A program made the position numbers and the translations under genes. Source: Odobenus rosmarus divergens (Eukaryota; Chordata; Mammalia; Carnivora; Odobenidae). Taken from it: a stretch of DNA of 64,000 nucleotides. Below the pieces are notes generated by a model. The model did not search any database. It was not told the DNA's origin and was given only the letters and a program-made list of their open reading frames with translations. Every line of letters starts with the position of its first letter. Positions within the stretch are counted from its first letter, which is position 1. The stretch covers positions 783,848 through 847,847 of the forward strand of contig NW_004450404.1 of the NCBI RefSeq assembly GCF_000321225.1. Direction: 5' to 3'. Shown here one piece after another: positions 60,308 to 64,000 of this stretch.

Positions 60308-60959
60308 TCCAATTGTCTTCAGAACATGTTACATTACATGATGATTTGTGGAATCCCTGTGTTATATATTGTGACCTGTATTATATATTTTTTCAACCAT
60401 TTCTACTATATTGGTATGAATAATTTTAAATGTATATAAATACTGGGACAGTGACTATAAGGTCATAAGAGTTTCTTTTGTAGTTTGAAATCTAAAAAAA
60501 GAATTTGAAAATAGTTTGAAAAAGATTAATATAACTAGAATATGTAGATTATTTCCTGAAGGTAACTTTTTTGAAGGGGGACATACGTTTGGACAAATGA
60601 GTGCTTAAATTTTTCTCTTTGTGATGTATTTTTTAAACATTCACATTTATTTTACTATGCAATAGAATGCACTTGACCATTTCCCTACCAGGCATGATAT
60701 GCCTGGTGGGTCTGACATGTTTGTTTTGTCTTACAGTTTAGTAGTACAGAAGTAAATGAATCAATATTTGTTATAAAGACCAGACCTTTGTCCTGATCCC
60801 AGTTTTTTTCCTACTAACACTGTGTTTAAAAGTATTATCTCATACTCAGGAGTGATAATCAAAATATTTAACAACTAACACGGCCTGGTCAGTGAGCAAT
60901 CACAATATCTGCCAGCTATCCATACCTGGTGTAATTGTATCAGAGTGTACTGGTGATAA

Positions 60960-61110
60960 ATCAGCCCTGCTCACAGTTGCATGGTACCTTACACTTTGCT
61001 GGGTATTTTCATATCCATTCTCTTGTTTGATCTGGGGAGGGGAGTGGATATAGTAGCACTCCCCTTTTGTAAATTGAGGGATTCACAGCCCAAAGAAGTT
61101 AAACATAGGG
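60960..61110 (-). repeat. MIR-like remnant
   Basis: catggtaccttacactttgc, ccattctcttgtttgatctg and gtaaattgagggattcacag resemble an antisense MIR. Confidence 0.45.
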
Positions 61111-61210
61111 CCTCTTAGAATGAAAGACTTTTGGCTCTTGGTTCAGTGTTCTTCCTTGGATGGAAGTTTCCCTCTTTTCAAGGGCGAAAGAAGAGATAAA
61201 TTTAGCCATT

Positions 61211-61336
61211 TAAAAAAAATTTTTTTAAAGATTTTATTTATTTATTTTTGAGAGAGAAATTGAGAGCATGCATGAGAGCATGGGGGGGGCAGAGGGAGAA
61301 GCAGACTCCCCACTGACTGAGCAATGCAGGCGCCCA
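61211..61336 (-). repeat. Internally deleted carnivore SINE
   Basis: aaagattttatttatttatt at the start and actgagcaatgcaggcgccc at the end, but the middle of the body (about 80 bp) is missing. Confidence 0.85.
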
Positions 61337-61345
61337 AGGTTAGCC

Positions 61346-61548
61346 TTTTTTTTTTTTTTTAAAGATTTTATTTATTTATTTGAGAGAGAGAGAATGAGAG
61401 ATAGAGAGCACGAGAGGGAAGAGGGTCAGGGGGAGAAGCAGACTCCTTGCTGAGCAGGGAGCCCGATGTGGGACTCGATCCCGGGACTCCAGGATCATGA
61501 CCTGAGCCGAAGGCAGTTGCTTAACCAACTGAGCCACCCAGGCGCCCA
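61346..61548 (-). repeat. Carnivore tRNA-Lys SINE at a reused target
   Basis: Full-length copy ending ctgagccacccaggcgccc. The flanks ttagcc (before) and agccatttttgat (after) match the flank of the preceding SINE, ttagccattt at 61201-61211. Confidence 0.92.
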
Positions 61549-61859
61549 GCCATTTTTGATAGGACAAAAATCAGCTCCTTTTAAGAGAAAACTCATAGTG
61601 GGTAGTGGGTACAATGGGCAGTCACCATCCCCCTGGAATCTTCCTATCCAAAGCTAATGCTTCACTTCCAAGGTCCCTTGCAGGTGATGCCTGCCCTGGA
61701 AGAGTGAAACTACCTCAAGTTAGTGAGCAGATTTTTCCCAGTGGAGGAACTGACTCAGCCTCTTTTCTCCATATTCACAGGGACATTTAAGTACAAAGCC
61801 TTACTTTAAAAGTACATTCTTTTAACTGCTTGTTTTTCCCCCCTCTCCTCCTTCCACAG

Positions 61860-62026
61860 AATGGTCTCCCCTCAAGGAGCAACTCATATATTTTTAATGG
61901 TGATTTTGTAGATCGAGGAAAACATTCCATAGAGATCCTAATGATCCTGTTTGTGAGTTTTCTTGTCTACCCCAATGACCTGCACTTGAACAGAGGGAAC
62001 CATGAAGATTTTATGATGAATCTGAG
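61860..62026 (+). CDS. PPEF1: PPEF1 coding exon 7: GDFVDRG and GNHE motifs
   Basis: Encodes residues 189-243 plus two bases of codon 244. GDFVDRG (202-208) and GNHE (234-237) are the second and third PPP signatures: Asp203, Asn235 and His236 are expected metal or catalytic residues, and Arg207 contacts phosphate. The stretch SIEILMILFVSFLVYPNDLH between them is PPEF1-like. The acceptor is ctccttccacag| with a long pyrimidine tract; the donor is CTGAG|gtaacc at 62027. The phase-2 end would normally be completed to Arg by the next exon, which is outside the window. Confidence 0.97.
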
Positions 62027-64000
62027 GTAACCTAGGCCTTTAGATTTCCTCTTTTTTTCCCATACTGTGAAAAATACTGCCATGTTTAGTTCCTAGCAGA
62101 GAGTTAGAGGTGAGTGTAGAGAAGTAGGGATGAGGGGAATCTCAAGGGAGACCTCGATTCTTACCTCTATTTACCACCTCCGTCTTCTCCTGAGTGAGTA
62201 TACGTTGCTCCCAAGTCTTCTTCCTATTTTTTCTTCCAGTTCTGTCCTTGCTGCTCCCTTCTATTATGTTCTTTCTTTTCCTCCCATGCCTCCCATCACA
62301 GGCCAAATTGTTTCCTGGCTGGATGTGTTAGGCAAGCTTTGGAGGTGTGGTAGGTTCTATGAGCAGGCTTAGATGAGATCATTCTGTTGCTACTCTTTTG
62401 GCTTGCCTCAGATGTTGTCTCAGAAACTAGTACTGTGTTTTTCACTGATGTGTATATTTTTTTACGACATGGTGATTGCTTCTGGCATAATTGTTCATAA
62501 ACATATTTGAGAACAGCTGTAATGTAGCATTTCAACTATCTGACTCACTGGAGATTTGAGGAATAAAGATTGGTTAAATGGTTTACCCAATTTTGCTGAA
62601 AGACACAGTCGGGGATAAATGTTCCCCTTTCCCTTCTTTCTTCTTCCTTCGCCCCTCCTTTACCAATTTGTTCTAGGGCAGTAGAAGGCATGACGTGTCT
62701 CATGCTTTGGGTTCTAGGTTTTTGGGTGCCTTGATCAAAGCTCAGCAACTGATTAGTTTTGTGTTTGGGGCAGTTTCACCCCCTGGCTTGAGTACAGACT
62801 TTCAGTTCTAATTTTTTAGGAATGGAAGCAGATGCTAAGACTATGATGGAAAAAATCCCAGACTGTTATCTGAGGTCCCTTATATGTAATGTAGCTCAGT
62901 ACTTTTATTTGGGCATGCCACTTATCCTTTCATTTATTCAGTTAGCCAATCATATTTATCTAGTGTCTGTGATTGTTAATGAAAGAGACATGGCCCCTGC
63001 CCTCACAGAGTTTACATCTAGCAGGGAAAACTTAGGTTGAACAGGTTTTTCAAGTATGATGAGTTTATAAAGTGGGGACCTAACTTGTCTGGGGGCTGGT
63101 GATAGAAGGTTCTCCCACAGAAGTATAGTATCAGCCTGAGACCTGAGGATGAATTAGGCAATTCAGAGACAGCCATGGTATTGGCTGAGAAATGGTATTC
63201 CACAGTGAGGGGACAACTTAGGCGGAGCTTGACACAACACTTTTTATATGAAAGAACTTTAGGAGGGTAGGAGCACAGACTGAGGGACAGGATGGTCCCT
63301 AATAGGGCTGGAGACATAAGACATGGTTGGATCGTGCGAAGGAACTTGGACTTTTTTCTAAGGACAACAAAAATAATCATAGAAGAGTATCATAAAATTT
63401 GTGTTTTAAGTGCAGCAGGAAGAAATATTTGAATGTGGGAGGCCAATTAGGAGGTAGTTGAAGAGACAGATGATGGATTCTCACGTAGACCAAGGTAGTA
63501 GGGATGGAGATGCAAAGAAGTAGACAGATTCAAGAGGAGTTTAGGCAATGATGGTTTAAAGCATGGTAATGTGATATGGGGGACTCGAAAGAGGAGAGAA
63601 TCAAGGATAACCTCTAGGTTCCCGGCTTGAATTTGGGAGTATGTTGGCATTGTTCGCTGATATGGGGAACATGATAAGAAGAAGAGGTTGGGATGAGAGA
63701 GAATGGTAAGTTCATTTTGGGGTAAGGTGATTTGAAATGCTTTTGATTAGGTAGTTGCGTGTATGTGTCCAGAGCTCAGAAATGCAGTGTGGCCTGAAGC
63801 ATTGTCCTGCAGTATTGGCACATAGTACCCAAAGCCCTAGGCAAGGATGAGATTACCAAGAGAGAAATTAAGGGGAGAAGAGGGCCTAGGACAGAATCTG
63901 AAGGAACACCACCATTCAAGGTTAGGCAGAGAAAAACTTGCAAAGGAGTTGTAGAATACCCAGAAAGGTACGAGGAAAACCAAGAGGGTTTATTGTCACA
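62027..64000 (+). other. PPEF1: PPEF1 intron 7, start
   Basis: Donor gtaacc. No further exon was found before the window ends; the next PPEF1 exon should begin with one base completing Arg244. Contains old L2-like sequence (62900-63060 and 63300-63990), e.g. ggcccctgccctcacagagt and tctaggttcccggcttgaat. Confidence 0.8.

Larger units (their letters stand above)
47838..61859 (+). other. PPEF1: PPEF1 intron 6
   Basis: 14022 bp, phase 0, donor gtaaat, acceptor ctccttccacag. 47840-51500 is low in young repeats; 48840-50560 is purine-rich on the plus strand and may contain old L2 sequence. 52650-53950, 54190-54820 and 59260-60080 are unique with no feature recognised. The rest is repeats. Confidence 0.88.
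5746..62026 (+). other. PPEF1: PPEF1 gene, 5' part (coding exons 1-7 and introns)
   Basis: Seven exons on the plus strand join in phase into one open frame of 243 codons plus two bases. The order of parts (MGC start, IQ motif, linker, PPP phosphatase core) is that of the PPEF/rdgC family of Ca2+-regulated Ser/Thr phosphatases. PPEF1 is preferred over PPEF2 because of HAHYVLEVLFETK, KQMPNFTH and LVYPNDLHLNRGNHEDFMMN. Family members run to roughly 650 residues with C-terminal EF-hands, so about 60% of the protein lies past the right edge. Intron lengths are 20213, 630, 7955, 8884, 3846 and 14022 bp. Splice phases in order are 1, 0, 1, 0, 1, 0 and 2. In mammals the gene is X-linked, and its products are linked to sensory neurons; that is family knowledge, not visible here. 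Confidence 0.95.

Overview
This is vertebrate nuclear DNA from a carnivoran mammal. The strongest sign is the repeat content. More than two dozen copies of the tRNA-Lys-derived carnivore SINE occur, with the usual head (gcctgggtggctcag), CT-rich body and AAATAAATAAAATCTT tail. Their bodies look like the arctoid type (bear, seal or mustelid lineage) rather than the canid- or felid-specific subfamilies. That assignment rests on recognition by eye, not on a database search.

The window holds one protein-coding gene, the 5' part of PPEF1 (protein phosphatase with EF-hand domain 1, the rdgC homologue, X-linked in mammals), on the plus strand. Seven coding exons can be read with matching splice phases: 5746-5794, 26008-26135, 26766-26826, 34782-34945, 43830-43944, 47791-47837 and 61860-62026. 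Joined, they give residues 1-243 and the first two bases of codon 244: an MGC acylation start, a calmodulin-binding IQ motif (residues 24-34), a linker, and the first half of the PPP phosphatase core with its GDLHG, GDFVDRG and GNHE metal/active-site motifs. The rest of the catalytic domain and the EF-hands must lie beyond 64000. Intron 4 appears to use a GC-AG splice pair, and a symmetric 60-nt exon-like segment lies inside it.

Layout: 1-5745 is flank or 5' untranslated intron with SINEs, MER5-like and L2 fragments. Intron 1 (5795-26007) has a minus-strand L1, many SINEs, a young L1 tail, an ERV-like LTR, MIR/L2 remnants and a 27-nt U6 snRNA piece. Introns 2 and 3 hold old L1 and MER5-like sequence. 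Intron 4 has a large minus-strand L1 at 35160-39460 and a nested retroposon cluster near 42 kb. Introns 5 and 6 are SINEs, MIR/L2, old L1 and low-copy sequence. After exon 7 there is only ancient L2-like sequence.

No second gene, intact transposon ORF, CRISPR array or functional RNA gene is visible. Most open frames in the window are chance frames or lie in repeats. The noteworthy items are splice architecture and unusually legible retroposition scars, not a new biochemical system.
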